A stretch of 48,364 nt of DNA from positions 1 to 48,364 of the forward strand of contig JAPKAB010000020.1 in NCBI GenBank assembly GCA_028825475.1, read 5' to 3'. The notes under the pieces were generated by a model that did no database searches, was not told the origin of the DNA, and saw nothing but the letters and a program-made list of their open reading frames with translations. This DNA is from Ascidiaceihabitans sp. Its GTDB lineage: Bacteria; Pseudomonadota; Alphaproteobacteria; Rhodobacterales; Rhodobacteraceae. Shown in pieces: positions 1 through 8,906 of the stretch. The position numbers and the translations under genes are program-made. The stretch's first letter is position 1; every line of letters begins with the position of its first letter.

Positions 1-1
1 T

Positions 2-421
2 GGAATGCCGCTGAGTTCCTTCATCACTCCGTCGGGGCGCAAAACGTTGGGCAGTGTTTTGGAAGACGTTTTTCAACGCCCCTCGGCCTGTGAGCTTGAG
101 ATGGTGGCAGAGGTCGGTCGTAAAAAGCCAGCGATGGAAGCACGAATGGTACTGATGCCGTTGCGCAGTGATTTGGGCGATATCAGTCGCGTATTAGGTT
201 GTTTGGTTGCCAAAGGCGAGTTGGGCACGCAACCACGCCGGTTTGAAATTGTGACGACCAAGCTGCGGTGCTTCACCGCCGATAAAATTGAACAATATGT
301 GCCACAACCCTGTGAAATCGCTGCGCAACCCAGTGGATTTCGAGAAAAGCCAACAGACTTCAGTCACGCAAGCGTTCCGACAAAAGCCCCACACCTCCGG
401 TTGATTAAAACCGCCAATTGA
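2..421 (+). CDS. PAS-like domain protein, C-terminal part (5' end outside window)
   Basis: The reading frame is open to the window edge, so this is the C-terminal ~139 codons of a longer protein and the first ATG at 5 is probably internal. The sequence resembles the C-terminal half of the alphaproteobacterial PAS_5-type proteins: a segment about a phosphorelay-like beta sheet ending in 'RMVLMPLRSDLGDISRVLGC' and then 'RRFEI'. That family is a PAS sensor-like fold with no attached kinase and its ligand is unknown. It converges with the DAHP synthase gene on the opposite strand, 72 bp away. The family call is from remembered sequence pattern only. Confidence 0.6.
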   Translation, partial: GMPLSSFITPSGRKTLGSVLEDVFQRPSACELEMVAEVGRKKPAMEARMVLMPLRSDLGDISRVLGCLVAKGELGTQPRRFEIVTTKLRCFTADKIEQYVPQPCEIAAQPSGFREKPTDFSHASVPTKAPHLRLIKTAN

Positions 422-493
422 GTCCAGAACGGAAAAAGGCGACGCTTATTCCGCGCCGCCCTCTTCAATTTCAAATCTTTAGACTTAGTCAGC

Positions 494-1852
494 TTAGACT
501 GCGTGAGACTCGCGCAAAGCAGACAATTCCTCCGCAACCAAGAACGCCAATTCAAGAGATTGGCTGGCGTTTAGGCGTGGATCGCATGCAGTGTGATAAC
601 GATCTGATAGGTCTTCGTCACTCACCGCGCGTACGCCACCGGTACATTCGGTCACATCTTGGCCAGTCATCTCAAAGTGTACGCCACCTGGGATCGTGCC
701 CTCAGCTTGGTGAATACCAAAGAACTCACGAACTTCGCGAAGAACGGATTCGAACGGACGTGTTTTGTAGCCACTTTCAGATTTGATCGTATTGCCATGC
801 ATCGCGTCACAGGTCCAAAGCACATTAGCGCCCTCTTCCTGAACAGCTTTGATCAAACGCGGCAAGTGATCACCAACACTGCCCGCACCAAAGCGCGCGA
901 TAAGGGTCAAACGACCCTCTTCGTTCTCTGGGTTCAGCTTTGCCATCAAGACCTTAAGGTCTTCAGCAGTCGTTGTTGGACCACATTTCAAACCAATTGG
1001 GTTTTGCACACCACTTGCAAATTCAACGTGCGCGCCGTCCGGCTGACGTGTGCGATCGCCGATCCAGATCATATGAGAGGAACCCGCCAACCATTTGCCC
1101 GAAGTAGAATCAACACGTGTCAGTGCTTCTTCGTATTCCAGCAGAAGTGATTCATGGCTGGTGTAATACTCAACAGACGAGAATTCATGCGTAGTGTCAG
1201 AGTTGATCCCAGCAGCGCCCATGAAATCAATGCTGTCTTGGATACGGCTTGCCAAATCACGGTACTTTTGGATTTCTTGGCTGTCGGTGAAGCCAAGTGT
1301 CCATGCATTGACACGTTTCATGTCAGCGAACCCGCCGGTTGAGAAAGCGCGCAACAAGTTCAATGTTGCCGCAGATTGTGTATAGGCCTGCAACATACGC
1401 TGTGGATCAGGAATACGGGCTTCTGGTGTGAAATCCAAACCATTGATGATGTCACCGCGGTAGCTTGGCAACTCAACGCCGCCCACAGTCTCTGTGTTTG
1501 CGCTGCGCGGCTTGGCAAATTGACCAGCCATACGGCCAACTTTAACCACCGGTACTTTTGCGCCGTAAGTCAAAACCATCGCCATTTGCAACATCACTTT
1601 AAATGTGTCGCGGATGCTATCTGAATTGAATTGGTCGAATGCCTCGGCACAGTCGCCGCCTTGCAAAAGGAACGCTTCGCCACGAGATGCTGCAGCCAAC
1701 TGTGTTTTCAAGCGGCGTGCTTCGCCTGCAAATACCAACAATGGATATTGAGACAGCTGGGCCTCTACAGCGTTAAGTGCTGCAGCGTCCGTATAATCGG
1801 GCATCTGAATCCGTGGCTTGTTGCGCCAGCTTGATTTGGTCCAATCGCTCAT
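494..1852 (-). CDS. aroG: 3-deoxy-7-phosphoheptulonate synthase, class II
   Basis: Class II (plant-type) DAHP synthase of 452 residues. It condenses phosphoenolpyruvate with erythrose 4-phosphate, the first step of the shikimate pathway to aromatic amino acids, in the cytoplasm. Family hallmarks are the N-terminal '[13 protein letters not shown]', '[11 protein letters not shown]', the '[14 protein letters not shown]' segment, '[14 protein letters not shown]' and '[10 protein letters not shown]'. An upstream in-frame ATG exists at 1900, but the ATG at 1852 is preceded by GGAG at a good distance and matches the usual family N-terminus, so I chose 1852. It is a single gene diverging from the GlxA regulator. 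Class II enzymes are common in Rhodobacteraceae. The gene symbol varies between annotations (aroF, aroG, aroH). Confidence 0.95.
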   Translation of the reverse strand: MSDWTKSSWRNKPRIQMPDYTDAAALNAVEAQLSQYPLLVFAGEARRLKTQLAAASRGEAFLLQGGDCAEAFDQFNSDSIRDTFKVMLQMAMVLTYGAKVPVVKVGRMAGQFAKPRSANTETVGGVELPSYRGDIINGLDFTPEARIPDPQRMLQAYTQSAATLNLLRAFSTGGFADMKRVNAWTLGFTDSQEIQKYRDLASRIQDSIDFMGAAGINSDTTHEFSSVEYYTSHESLLLEYEEALTRVDSTSGKWLAGSSHMIWIGDRTRQPDGAHVEFASGVQNPIGLKCGPTTTAEDLKVLMAKLNPENEEGRLTLIARFGAGSVGDHLPRLIKAVQEEGANVLWTCDAMHGNTIKSESGYKTRPFESVLREVREFFGIHQAEGTIPGGVHFEMTGQDVTECTGGVRAVSDEDLSDRYHTACDPRLNASQSLELAFLVAEELSALRESHAV

Positions 1853-2044
1853 CTGTCTTCTCCGTTGGTTAAGCCGTTTCAGGCTGTATTGAACTGCCAT
1901 CTATACAAAAGCTTAATTGAAGTGGCCACATCTGATTTACACCTCTTGACGGAATGCAATTTGCATGACCAAGGTCACTTAACAGACTGGACACTAAACA
2001 CCCGAAAATACGCGCTGATGCGCCCCCATTAAGGACAAGCCGCG

Positions 2045-3046
2045 ATGTCAAATCCGCGCATGGCGACCAAAATTGAAACCGAAGCTAAGCCAAAGCGTTA
2101 TGTCTTTGTCTTGCTCGAAGATTTCACCCTTCTCAGTTTCGCATCTGCCCTTGAAAGCTTGCGCATTGCAAATCGCATGGCGGGCCATGAGGCATATCAG
2201 TGGCGCATCATTGGTGAGGGCGGCGGAGAGGTTCGCTGTTCCGCAGGTAGTGTCTTTAAGTTGGACGGTGATTTGGATGAATTATCGCGCGACGACACTA
2301 TGATGATTTGCAGTGGTGTGAACGTTCAACAGTTTACCACAAAAAAGCTTCTTGGTTGGGTCAGACGTGAAGCGCGCAAAGGGATACCTGTTGCTGGCCT
2401 TTGTACGGCTGCATATACACTGGCGAAAGCTGGATTACTGGATGACAAGCGGGCAACCATTCACTGGGAAAATCACGATAGCTTTTCAGAAGAGTTTCCA
2501 GAAGTTGAACTTACCAAGTCTGTTTTTGTAGTGGATGGCAATCGGCTAACAACAGCTGGCGGTACCTCTTCTTTGGACTTGATGCTAAAGTTGATCGCTA
2601 AGGACTTGGGTGAAGATCTTGCTAATGCGGTTGCTGACCAGTTAATCTATTCATCCATCCGTACAGATCAGGACACCCAACGCTTGTCGGTTCCAACGCG
2701 GATTGGCGTACGCCATCCAAAGCTAAGCCAAGTGATCCAAATCATGGAAAGCAATATCGAGGAACCGATCAGCCCTTCTTTTCTTGCAAAAGACGTCGGC
2801 ATGTCGACGCGTCAGCTAGAGCGTTTGTTCCGCCGGTACCTGAACCGTTCGCCCAAACGATATTATATGGAACTGCGGCTTCAAAAAGCGCGTAACCTTC
2901 TGATGCAGACCGACATGAGTGTGATCAATGTAGCACTTGCTTGTGGCTTTGCCTCGCCATCCCACTTCTCAAAGTGCTACCGAGCGCACTATGATACAAC
3001 GCCTTACCGAGAGCGCGGCAGCCATGCTGGACGGCTATCGATCTAA
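2045..3046 (+). CDS. GlxA-family transcriptional regulator (DJ-1/PfpI + AraC domains)
   Basis: A 333-residue regulator. Residues about 18-190 form a DJ-1/PfpI-like ligand domain, with the 'VAGLCTAAYTLAKAGLL' nucleophile-elbow region and 'TTAGGTSSLDLML'. Residues about 225-325 form an AraC-type DNA-binding domain with two helix-turn-helices ('LAKDVGMSTRQLERLFRRYL' and 'INVALACGFASPSHFSKCYR'). GlxA-family members often control use of amines and amino acids (GbdR for glycine betaine, ArgR of Pseudomonas for arginine). Here it sits directly upstream of, and in the same direction as, a Liv-type ABC operon, so control of that operon is a reasonable inference. The start is preceded by AAGGA. Confidence 0.9.
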   Translation: MSNPRMATKIETEAKPKRYVFVLLEDFTLLSFASALESLRIANRMAGHEAYQWRIIGEGGGEVRCSAGSVFKLDGDLDELSRDDTMMICSGVNVQQFTTKKLLGWVRREARKGIPVAGLCTAAYTLAKAGLLDDKRATIHWENHDSFSEEFPEVELTKSVFVVDGNRLTTAGGTSSLDLMLKLIAKDLGEDLANAVADQLIYSSIRTDQDTQRLSVPTRIGVRHPKLSQVIQIMESNIEEPISPSFLAKDVGMSTRQLERLFRRYLNRSPKRYYMELRLQKARNLLMQTDMSVINVALACGFASPSHFSKCYRAHYDTTPYRERGSHAGRLSI

Positions 3047-3253
3047 CGGCGCAATCGATCCGATTCTGATCGCAGTAATCTCATTAAAGTTAGACCATGT
3101 CGCATTACGCTAGGGAAGATCAGGACGTTTTTCGAAAAAACGACCGATTATCAGGTTAAACGACTAGTAAGTGGCCGGTTATAGGACTTTTCTTTTTAGC
3201 AATCCGACATTAGTCTCTTCTATCAGGACATTAGATCCTTAAGGGAGAGACAC

Positions 3254-4450
3254 ATGAAAAAACTACTAATGGCTACTGCAGCCACAGCCTTGATGACTGG
3301 TTCCGCAATTGCGGGTGGTCACGGCAAAGAAGTAAAAATCGGCGTAATCTTGGGCTTTACTGGCCCACTTGAGTCAATCACACCGGCGATGGGTGCGGGC
3401 GCTGAAATGGCGATGGCCGAAGTTACGGCTTCTGGCATGTTGCTTGATGCAGCAAAAGTAATCTCTGTACGTGCAGACAGCACATGCATCGACGCAGGCG
3501 CGGCAACATCCGCAGCTGAACGTCTTGTAACAGCAGACAAAGTTGACGCCATCATGGGTGCTGACTGTTCAGGCGTTACTGGCGCGATCTTGGCAAACGT
3601 TGCACGCGCAAACGGCGTGGTTATGATTTCACCATCAGCGACATCCCCTGGCCTATCTACTGCTGAAGACGATGGCTTGTTCTTCCGCACAGCGCCATCT
3701 GATGCACGCCAAGGCGTAATCATCACAAACATCTTGCAAGATCGTGGTGTTGAGTCAGTTGCTTTGACTTACACAAACAACGACTACGGCAAAGGTTTAG
3801 CTGACGCATTCCAAGCTTCTTTCGAAGCAGCTGGCGGCACAGTAACTATCTCTGCAGCACACGAAGACGGCAAAGCAGACTACTCTGCTGAAGTTGGTGC
3901 ATTGGCATCAGCTGGCGGCGAAGTTCTTGTTGTCGCTGGTTATGTTGACCAAGGCGGTTCTGGCGTTATCCGTGCAGCGATCGACACTGGCGCGTTTGAA
4001 ACATTCTACGTTCCAGACGGCATGGTCGGTTCTAAATTGAACGAAAACTTCGGTGCTGAATTGAACGGTTCTTACGGCGCGTACCCAGGTACGGACAGCA
4101 TCGGTTCCGCGAAATTCGTTGAATTGGCAGAAGCTGCTGGTTTCGACGGCACTGGCGCGTTCTCACCAGAGAGCTATGACGCTGCTGCTTTGATCATGTT
4201 GGCAATGCAAGCTGCTGACAGCAAAGACTCGGCTGATTTTAAAGACCACGTGATGGACGTTGCAAACGCACCAGGCGTTGAAATCTTCCCAGGTGAGTTG
4301 GCAAAAGGTCTAGAATTGCTAAAAGCGGGTACAGCAATCGACTATGTTGGTGCTTCTGCGGTTGAATTGATTGGTGCTGGTGAATCTGCTGGTAACTACC
4401 AAGAAATCGAATTCAAAGATGGCGTGTATTCCACAATCGGCTACCGTTAA
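3254..4450 (+). CDS. livK: Branched-chain amino-acid-type ABC transporter, periplasmic binding protein
   Basis: A 398-residue type I periplasmic binding protein (Peripla_BP_6/LivK type). It has a signal peptide of about 20 residues ('MKKLLMATAATALMTGSAIA') and then the family opening 'VKIGVILGFTGPLESITPAM'. It should capture an amino acid or amide in the periplasm and deliver it to the LivHM channel encoded downstream. The exact substrate cannot be read from sequence; members of this fold also bind urea, amides and aromatic acids. The start has a strong AAGGGAG site. Codon use is markedly uniform (many GGC, GCA, AAA, GAA), as in highly expressed genes. It is separated from livG by an intrinsic terminator that probably sets the high ratio of binding protein to membrane parts. 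Confidence 0.9.
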   Translation: MKKLLMATAATALMTGSAIAGGHGKEVKIGVILGFTGPLESITPAMGAGAEMAMAEVTASGMLLDAAKVISVRADSTCIDAGAATSAAERLVTADKVDAIMGADCSGVTGAILANVARANGVVMISPSATSPGLSTAEDDGLFFRTAPSDARQGVIITNILQDRGVESVALTYTNNDYGKGLADAFQASFEAAGGTVTISAAHEDGKADYSAEVGALASAGGEVLVVAGYVDQGGSGVIRAAIDTGAFETFYVPDGMVGSKLNENFGAELNGSYGAYPGTDSIGSAKFVELAEAAGFDGTGAFSPESYDAAALIMLAMQAADSKDSADFKDHVMDVANAPGVEIFPGELAKGLELLKAGTAIDYVGASAVELIGAGESAGNYQEIEFKDGVYSTIGYR

Positions 4451-4471
4451 TCACTGTCTAAATTAATTGAG

Positions 4472-4498
4472 CAGCCCGTGGTTTTCCGCGGGCTGTTT
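4472..4498 (+). terminator. Intrinsic terminator between livK and livG
   Basis: A CAGCCCG stem pairs with CGGGCTG across a short loop and is followed by TTTC. It lies 21 bp after the livK stop and 43 bp before livG. Partial termination here would raise livK mRNA over the rest of the operon. Confidence 0.7.
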
Positions 4499-4540
4499 CA
4501 ACATGTTATAGCCCATATTTAATGTGGCGGGGGAATTCGT

Positions 4541-5323
4541 ATGATCGTCGTTGATGATATACACAAACAATTCGGCGGTTTTAAAGCTGTTGATGGTGCC
4601 AGCCTGACAATTGAAGAAAATTCAATTACAGGTCTGATTGGTCCTAATGGGGCCGGAAAAACAACTCTTTTCAATGTGATAGCCGGGGTGCTACCTCCGA
4701 CATCTGGGTCGGTGCACATGCTGGGTGAGGACATTACGGGTCTGCCGCCTCATGAGTTGTTCCACAAGGGACTGCTGCGCACCTTCCAGATTGCACATGA
4801 ATTCAGTTCAATGACTTGTCGTGAGAACCTGATGATGGTTCCAGGGGCCCAATCGGGTGAGACCCTGTGGAACACATGGTTTGGACGTAAACGCATTGCA
4901 GATGAAGAACGCGCATTGAAAGCCAAAGCTGACGAGGTTTTGGAATTCCTGACGGTCGAACATCTGGCAGAGCAAAAGGCTGGCCAAATCTCTGGCGGTC
5001 AGAAAAAGCTTTTAGAACTGGGACGTACGATGATGGTTGATGCCAAAATCGTATTCCTTGATGAGGTTGGCGCAGGTGTAAACCGCACCCTGCTGAACAC
5101 CATTGGTGACGCCATTTTGCGCCTGAACCAAGACCGTGGTTACACCTTTGTGGTGATTGAACACGACATGGATTTCATCGGTAAAATCTGTGGTCCGGTA
5201 ATCTGCATGGCTGAGGGTAAGGTATTGGCCGAAGGGTCGTTGGCCGAAATCAAAGCCAACGAACAGGTGATCGAGGCCTACCTTGGCACCGGTTTGAAGA
5301 ACAAAGACAAGGTGGGTGCCTAA
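4541..5323 (+). CDS. livG: Branched-chain amino-acid-type ABC transporter ATPase (LivG)
   Basis: A 260-residue ABC ATPase of the LivG subfamily, one of two nucleotide-binding subunits that drive import through LivHM at the inner membrane. Walker A is 'GPNGAGKTT', the signature is 'ISGGQKKLLELG', and Walker B reads 'KIVFLDEVGAGV', the LivG-type variant in place of the usual DEP. The C-terminal 'EVIEAYLG'-like ending (here 'QVIEAYLGTG') is typical of LivG. The start is preceded by GGGGGA. The next gene, livF, starts 91 bp later. Confidence 0.93.
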   Translation: MIVVDDIHKQFGGFKAVDGASLTIEENSITGLIGPNGAGKTTLFNVIAGVLPPTSGSVHMLGEDITGLPPHELFHKGLLRTFQIAHEFSSMTCRENLMMVPGAQSGETLWNTWFGRKRIADEERALKAKADEVLEFLTVEHLAEQKAGQISGGQKKLLELGRTMMVDAKIVFLDEVGAGVNRTLLNTIGDAILRLNQDRGYTFVVIEHDMDFIGKICGPVICMAEGKVLAEGSLAEIKANEQVIEAYLGTGLKNKDKVGA

Positions 5324-5346
5324 TGTCAAAAGCACACATCCGTATG

Positions 5347-5368
5347 ACGTCGGTATTACGTCGGTATT
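5347..5368 (+). repeat. Perfect 11-bp tandem duplication between livG and livF
   Basis: ACGTCGGTATT occurs twice in immediate succession in the 91-bp livG-livF spacer, and a further partial unit (GCGTAGG) follows. It looks like a slippage duplication. No function is evident. Confidence 0.8.
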
Positions 5369-5414
5369 GCGTAGGTCCCGCGCACCTATCCCCTTCAGTT
5401 AAGGAAGCCCGCAC

Positions 5415-6128
5415 ATGAGCGAACCATTCCTAATTGGTGACAGCATGACAGGCGGCTATGGCAATGGCCCTGACATTCTGCACGACTGCACAATTGCGGT
5501 GAACAAAGGCGAGATCGCCGTGATTGTTGGCCCCAACGGTGCTGGTAAATCCACGGGCATGAAAGCCGTCTTTGGCATGTTGAACCTCAACAAAGGTTCT
5601 GTGCGTCTTGATGGTGAAGACATCACTGCCTTGTCCCCACAAGATCGCGTTGTGAAAGGCATGGGGTTTGTTCCACAGACCTCAAATATCTTCACATCGA
5701 TGACCGTTGAAGAGAACCTAGAGATGGGCGCCTTCATCCGTCGTGACGATTACAAAGACACGATGACACAGATCTATGACCTGTTTCCGATCTTGAAAGA
5801 GAAACGGTATCAGGCCGCTGGTGAATTGTCTGGTGGTCAGCGTCAACAAGTGGCCGTGGGTCGCGCGTTGATGACACAGCCAAAGGTTCTAATGTTGGAT
5901 GAACCAACGGCGGGTGTATCACCTATCGTAATGGACGAACTGTTTGACCGGATTATTGAGGTAGCCCGCACAGGCATTCCGATCCTGATGGTTGAACAAA
6001 ACGCGCGCCAAGCCCTAGAGATCGCCGACAAAGGCTATGTTCTGGTTCAAGGCGCGAATGCATTTACAGGCACTGGCAAGGAATTGCTGGCGGATCCTGA
6101 AGTGCGCAAATCCTTCTTGGGAGGATAA
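5415..6128 (+). CDS. livF: Branched-chain amino-acid-type ABC transporter ATPase (LivF)
   Basis: A 237-residue ABC ATPase of the LivF subfamily, the second nucleotide-binding subunit of the importer. Walker A is 'GPNGAGKST', the signature is 'ELSGGQRQQVAVGRAL', and Walker B is 'VLMLDEPTAGVSP', followed by 'ILMVEQNARQALEIAD', which is typical of LivF. The start is preceded by AAGGAAG. livH begins one base after its stop, so livF, livH and livM are translated from one message. Confidence 0.93.
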   Translation: MSEPFLIGDSMTGGYGNGPDILHDCTIAVNKGEIAVIVGPNGAGKSTGMKAVFGMLNLNKGSVRLDGEDITALSPQDRVVKGMGFVPQTSNIFTSMTVEENLEMGAFIRRDDYKDTMTQIYDLFPILKEKRYQAAGELSGGQRQQVAVGRALMTQPKVLMLDEPTAGVSPIVMDELFDRIIEVARTGIPILMVEQNARQALEIADKGYVLVQGANAFTGTGKELLADPEVRKSFLGG

Positions 6129-6129
6129 C

Positions 6130-7143
6130 ATGATAGATTTCCTAAACGCCTTTGTGGCGCTCTCTAACTTCGTATTGATCCCTGCCATTTCATATGGTGC
6201 TCAGCTGGCCCTTGGCGCGCTGGGTGTCACGTTGATCTATGGTATCTTGCGGTTTTCCAACTTTGCCCACGGCGATACGATGGCCTTTGGCGCGATGTGT
6301 ACGATCCTTGTGACGTGGTTGTTCCAAAGCTGGGGCATCTCGTTCGGGCCGCTTCCAACCGCCCTACTCGCTATGCCGTTTGGTATATTGGCGACTATGG
6401 GCTTGGTACTGTTCACCGATCGTTATGTGTACAAGTTCTATCGTGAGCAAAAAGCCAAGCCTGTGATCCTTGTGATCGTCAGCTTGGGTGTAATGTTCAT
6501 TCTGAACGGTCTGGTACGTTTTATCATTGGTCCAAACGATCAACGTTTCTCTGACGGTGAGCGGTTCATCATTTCTGTACGTGAATTCAAGGCGTTGACC
6601 GGTCTAAAAGAAGGTTTAGCGTTCAAAACCACCCAAGGCATTACCATTGTCACTGCTGTGATTGTTGTGATTGCCCTGTTCTGGTTCCTGAACCGCACCC
6701 GCACTGGTAAATCCATGCGCGCCTATTCTGATAACGAAGATTTGGCGTTGTTGTCCGGTATCAATCCAGAGCGTGTTGTTATGGTGACATGGTTGATCGT
6801 TGCCGCTTTGGCGACCATCGCTGGTACGCTTTACGGTCTGGATAAATCGTTCAAACCTTTCATATTCTTGCAATTGTTGCTGCCAGTCTTTGCCGCGGCC
6901 ATCGTTGGTGGTTTGGGCAGTCCATTGGGTGCGATTGCGGGTGGTTTCACCATCGCATTCTCTGAGGTGATGATCACTTATGCGTGGAAAAAGGTTGCGA
7001 CCTATGTGGTGCCAGAATCTTGGGCACCGGACACATTGGTCCAGTTGCTGTCTACCGACTATAAATTCGCAGTTAGCTTTGTGATCTTGATCATCGTGCT
7101 GCTGTTTAGGCCAACAGGCTTGTTCGCGGGGAAATCGGTATGA
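6130..7143 (+). CDS. livH: Branched-chain amino-acid-type ABC transporter permease (LivH)
   Basis: A 337-residue inner-membrane permease of the LivH family. It has about eight hydrophobic segments and family motifs such as 'LGALGVTLIYGILRFSNFAHGD', where the first bases of the NFAHGD segment mark LivH proteins, and the C-terminal 'VSFVILIIVLLFRPTGLFAG'. It forms half of the translocation channel with LivM. A longer in-frame start exists at 6037 inside livF, but the ATG at 6130 follows GGGAGG at the right distance and gives the normal N-terminus. It overlaps livM by four bases (ATGA). Confidence 0.92.
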   Translation: MIDFLNAFVALSNFVLIPAISYGAQLALGALGVTLIYGILRFSNFAHGDTMAFGAMCTILVTWLFQSWGISFGPLPTALLAMPFGILATMGLVLFTDRYVYKFYREQKAKPVILVIVSLGVMFILNGLVRFIIGPNDQRFSDGERFIISVREFKALTGLKEGLAFKTTQGITIVTAVIVVIALFWFLNRTRTGKSMRAYSDNEDLALLSGINPERVVMVTWLIVAALATIAGTLYGLDKSFKPFIFLQLLLPVFAAAIVGGLGSPLGAIAGGFTIAFSEVMITYAWKKVATYVVPESWAPDTLVQLLSTDYKFAVSFVILIIVLLFRPTGLFAGKSV

Positions 7144-8444
7144 GCGATTCAGTCAGAAACACGATGTATTTTGCAGGCGTCGCCCTGCTGATCATCATCA
7201 CTGGGTTTGTCCAAAGCTGGAACACAGCATTGTTTATCCTGAATTTTGGTCTGATCAGCGCGATCATGGCTTTGGGTGTGAACCTGCAATGGGGTTTTGC
7301 TGGCCTGTTTAACGTTGGTATCATGGGCTTTGTGGCCCTTGGTGGTTTGGCAACTGTGTTGGTGTCTATGCCTGCAACGCCAGGCGCATGGCAAGCGGGC
7401 GGCGCACCCGTAATAGGTGCGTTGATGTTGGGTGCTGCGACTGTTGTGGCTGCAGTAATCTTGATGACCAAAATGAAAGCCGGCAAGCTTCGCAGCTTTA
7501 GCGTCCTTGGCGTGTTGGTTGTTGGCTTCTTTGTCTATCGCGGATTGTTTGACCCTGCGGTTGGTCTGATCGAAGACATTGACCCAGCTGCTACTGGCTA
7601 CCTTGGTGGTCTTGGCTTGCCCATCCTATTGGCATGGCCTGCTGGTGGTCTGTTGGCAGCCGCGGTTGCTTGGTTGATTGGTAAGACAGCACTTGGCCTG
7701 CGCTCTGACTATCTGGCGATTGCGACTTTGGGTATTTCGGAAATCATCATTGCGGTGATGAAAAACGAAGACTGGTTGGGACGCGGCGTTAAGAACGTTG
7801 TCGGCTTGCCGCGCCCTGCCCCTTATGAGGTTGATCTACAAAGCAACGCCGCCTTTATCGAGCGCGCAAATGGACTGGGTTTGGACGCTGTGACTGCCTC
7901 AACCCTGTGGGTTAAACTGATCTATGCGGGCTTATTCACTGTCGTCTTGGTCATCCTGTTCGTCATGGCACAACGTGCGTTGCACAGCCCATGGGGCCGT
8001 ATGATGCGCGCCATTCGTGACAACGAGTTCGCGGCTGAGGCTATGGGCAAGAACGTCACCGCCCGCCATTTGCAAATCTTTGTGCTTGGTTCCGCTGTAT
8101 GTGGGATCGCTGGTGCGATGATGACAACGCTGGACGGTCAGTTGACGCCGGGCACATATCAGCCGCTGCGCTTTACCTTCCTGATCTGGGTAATGGTCAT
8201 CGTTGGTGGATCTGGGAACAACCTTGGCTCTGTCCTTGGTGGCTTCTTGATCTGGTGGCTGTGGGTCATGGTTGAACCGATGGGCAGTGTTTTGATGAAC
8301 TTTGTCACATATGGAATGACCGATGGTTATTGGTTGAAAGATCACCTGCTTGAAAGCGTCGCACACATGCGTCTTTTGACGATGGGTCTGGTTTTGTTGC
8401 TGGTCCTTAGGTTCAGCCCACGTGGTTTGATCCCTGAGAAATAG
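7140..8444 (+). CDS. livM: Branched-chain amino-acid-type ABC transporter permease (LivM)
   Basis: A 434-residue inner-membrane permease of the LivM family, with about ten hydrophobic segments. Family motifs are 'LGVNLQWGFAGLFNVG' near the N-terminus, 'LRSDYLAIATLGISEII', and the EAA-like loop 'WGRMMRAIRDNEFAAEAMGKN'. It pairs with LivH to form the channel. It is somewhat longer than E. coli LivM because of an extra hydrophobic stretch around residues 110-190. It is the last gene of the operon and is followed by a strong terminator. Its start overlaps the livH stop. Confidence 0.92.
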   Translation: MSDSVRNTMYFAGVALLIIITGFVQSWNTALFILNFGLISAIMALGVNLQWGFAGLFNVGIMGFVALGGLATVLVSMPATPGAWQAGGAPVIGALMLGAATVVAAVILMTKMKAGKLRSFSVLGVLVVGFFVYRGLFDPAVGLIEDIDPAATGYLGGLGLPILLAWPAGGLLAAAVAWLIGKTALGLRSDYLAIATLGISEIIIAVMKNEDWLGRGVKNVVGLPRPAPYEVDLQSNAAFIERANGLGLDAVTASTLWVKLIYAGLFTVVLVILFVMAQRALHSPWGRMMRAIRDNEFAAEAMGKNVTARHLQIFVLGSAVCGIAGAMMTTLDGQLTPGTYQPLRFTFLIWVMVIVGGSGNNLGSVLGGFLIWWLWVMVEPMGSVLMNFVTYGMTDGYWLKDHLLESVAHMRLLTMGLVLLLVLRFSPRGLIPEK

Positions 8445-8466
8445 ATTCAGATCACAAGACATAGAA

Positions 8467-8500
8467 AAGGCCTCGTCAGGAAACTGCGGGGCCTTTTTTT
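8467..8500 (+). terminator. Bidirectional intrinsic terminator between livM and ectC-like gene
   Basis: A 9-bp stem (AAGGCCTCG with CGGGGCCTT, one G-T pair) is followed by seven T on the plus strand. On the minus strand the same stem is followed by TTTTCT. It therefore ends both the liv operon and the convergent herA-ectC transcript. Confidence 0.85.
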
Positions 8501-8520
8501 CGTTTGTGGGCTTTGGTGGT

Positions 8521-8904
8521 TTAGGCAGAGTAACTGCCATCCTCACCGTGGACTTCATCCCCTTGTAAGGCGGGATTGAAGACAGAGATCAGAAACATAT
8601 CCATCCCGTCATCCACCGTCAGCGTGTGATTGTCGTGCTGGTCCAGCGCATACAAAACGCCCGCCTTGATTTCATGTACGTTGCCAGTGGCATGATCCGT
8701 CACCCGCCCTGTACCTGAAACGCAATAACACCCCTCGAGGTGGTTCTTGTATTCCAAGGTCAGCGAAGCACCCGCCTGCACGATTGTTTCGTTCATGGAA
8801 AAGCCCATTTTGTCGGATTTCACCAACATCCGCAGGCTGCTCCACCCCGGACCAGAGGCGTCGCGCGCACTGCCGTGCAGGTCGTTTGCGTCTAGAACAA
8901 TCAT
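8521..8904 (-). CDS. ectC: Ectoine synthase-like cupin protein (EctC family), without ectAB
   Basis: A 127-residue cupin that aligns along its full length with ectoine synthase (usually about 130 residues): 'MIVLDANDL', 'HLEGCYCVSGTGRV', 'YALDQHDNHTL' and the ending 'GDEVHGEDGSYSA'. The glutamate, tyrosine and histidine that bind iron in characterised EctC have counterparts (E in HLEGCYC, Y in LYALDQ, last H in QHDNH). EctC cyclises N-gamma-acetyl-diaminobutyrate to ectoine, a compatible solute. No ectA, ectB, ectD or ask gene is nearby; instead it follows a HerA-like ATPase gene by two bases. Orphan EctC proteins are known in bacteria that take up precursors or have a related activity, so the true substrate is open. 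Confidence 0.85.
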   Translation of the reverse strand: MIVLDANDLHGSARDASGPGWSSLRMLVKSDKMGFSMNETIVQAGASLTLEYKNHLEGCYCVSGTGRVTDHATGNVHEIKAGVLYALDQHDNHTLTVDDGMDMFLISVFNPALQGDEVHGEDGSYSA

Positions 8905-8906
8905 CC

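Noticed and set aside
3125-3142. CGTTTTT-CG-AAAAAACG palindrome upstream of livK as a terminator or operator
   Set aside because: It is an A/T-rich palindrome with no T tail beyond the stem and no second copy in the window, so no function can be supported.
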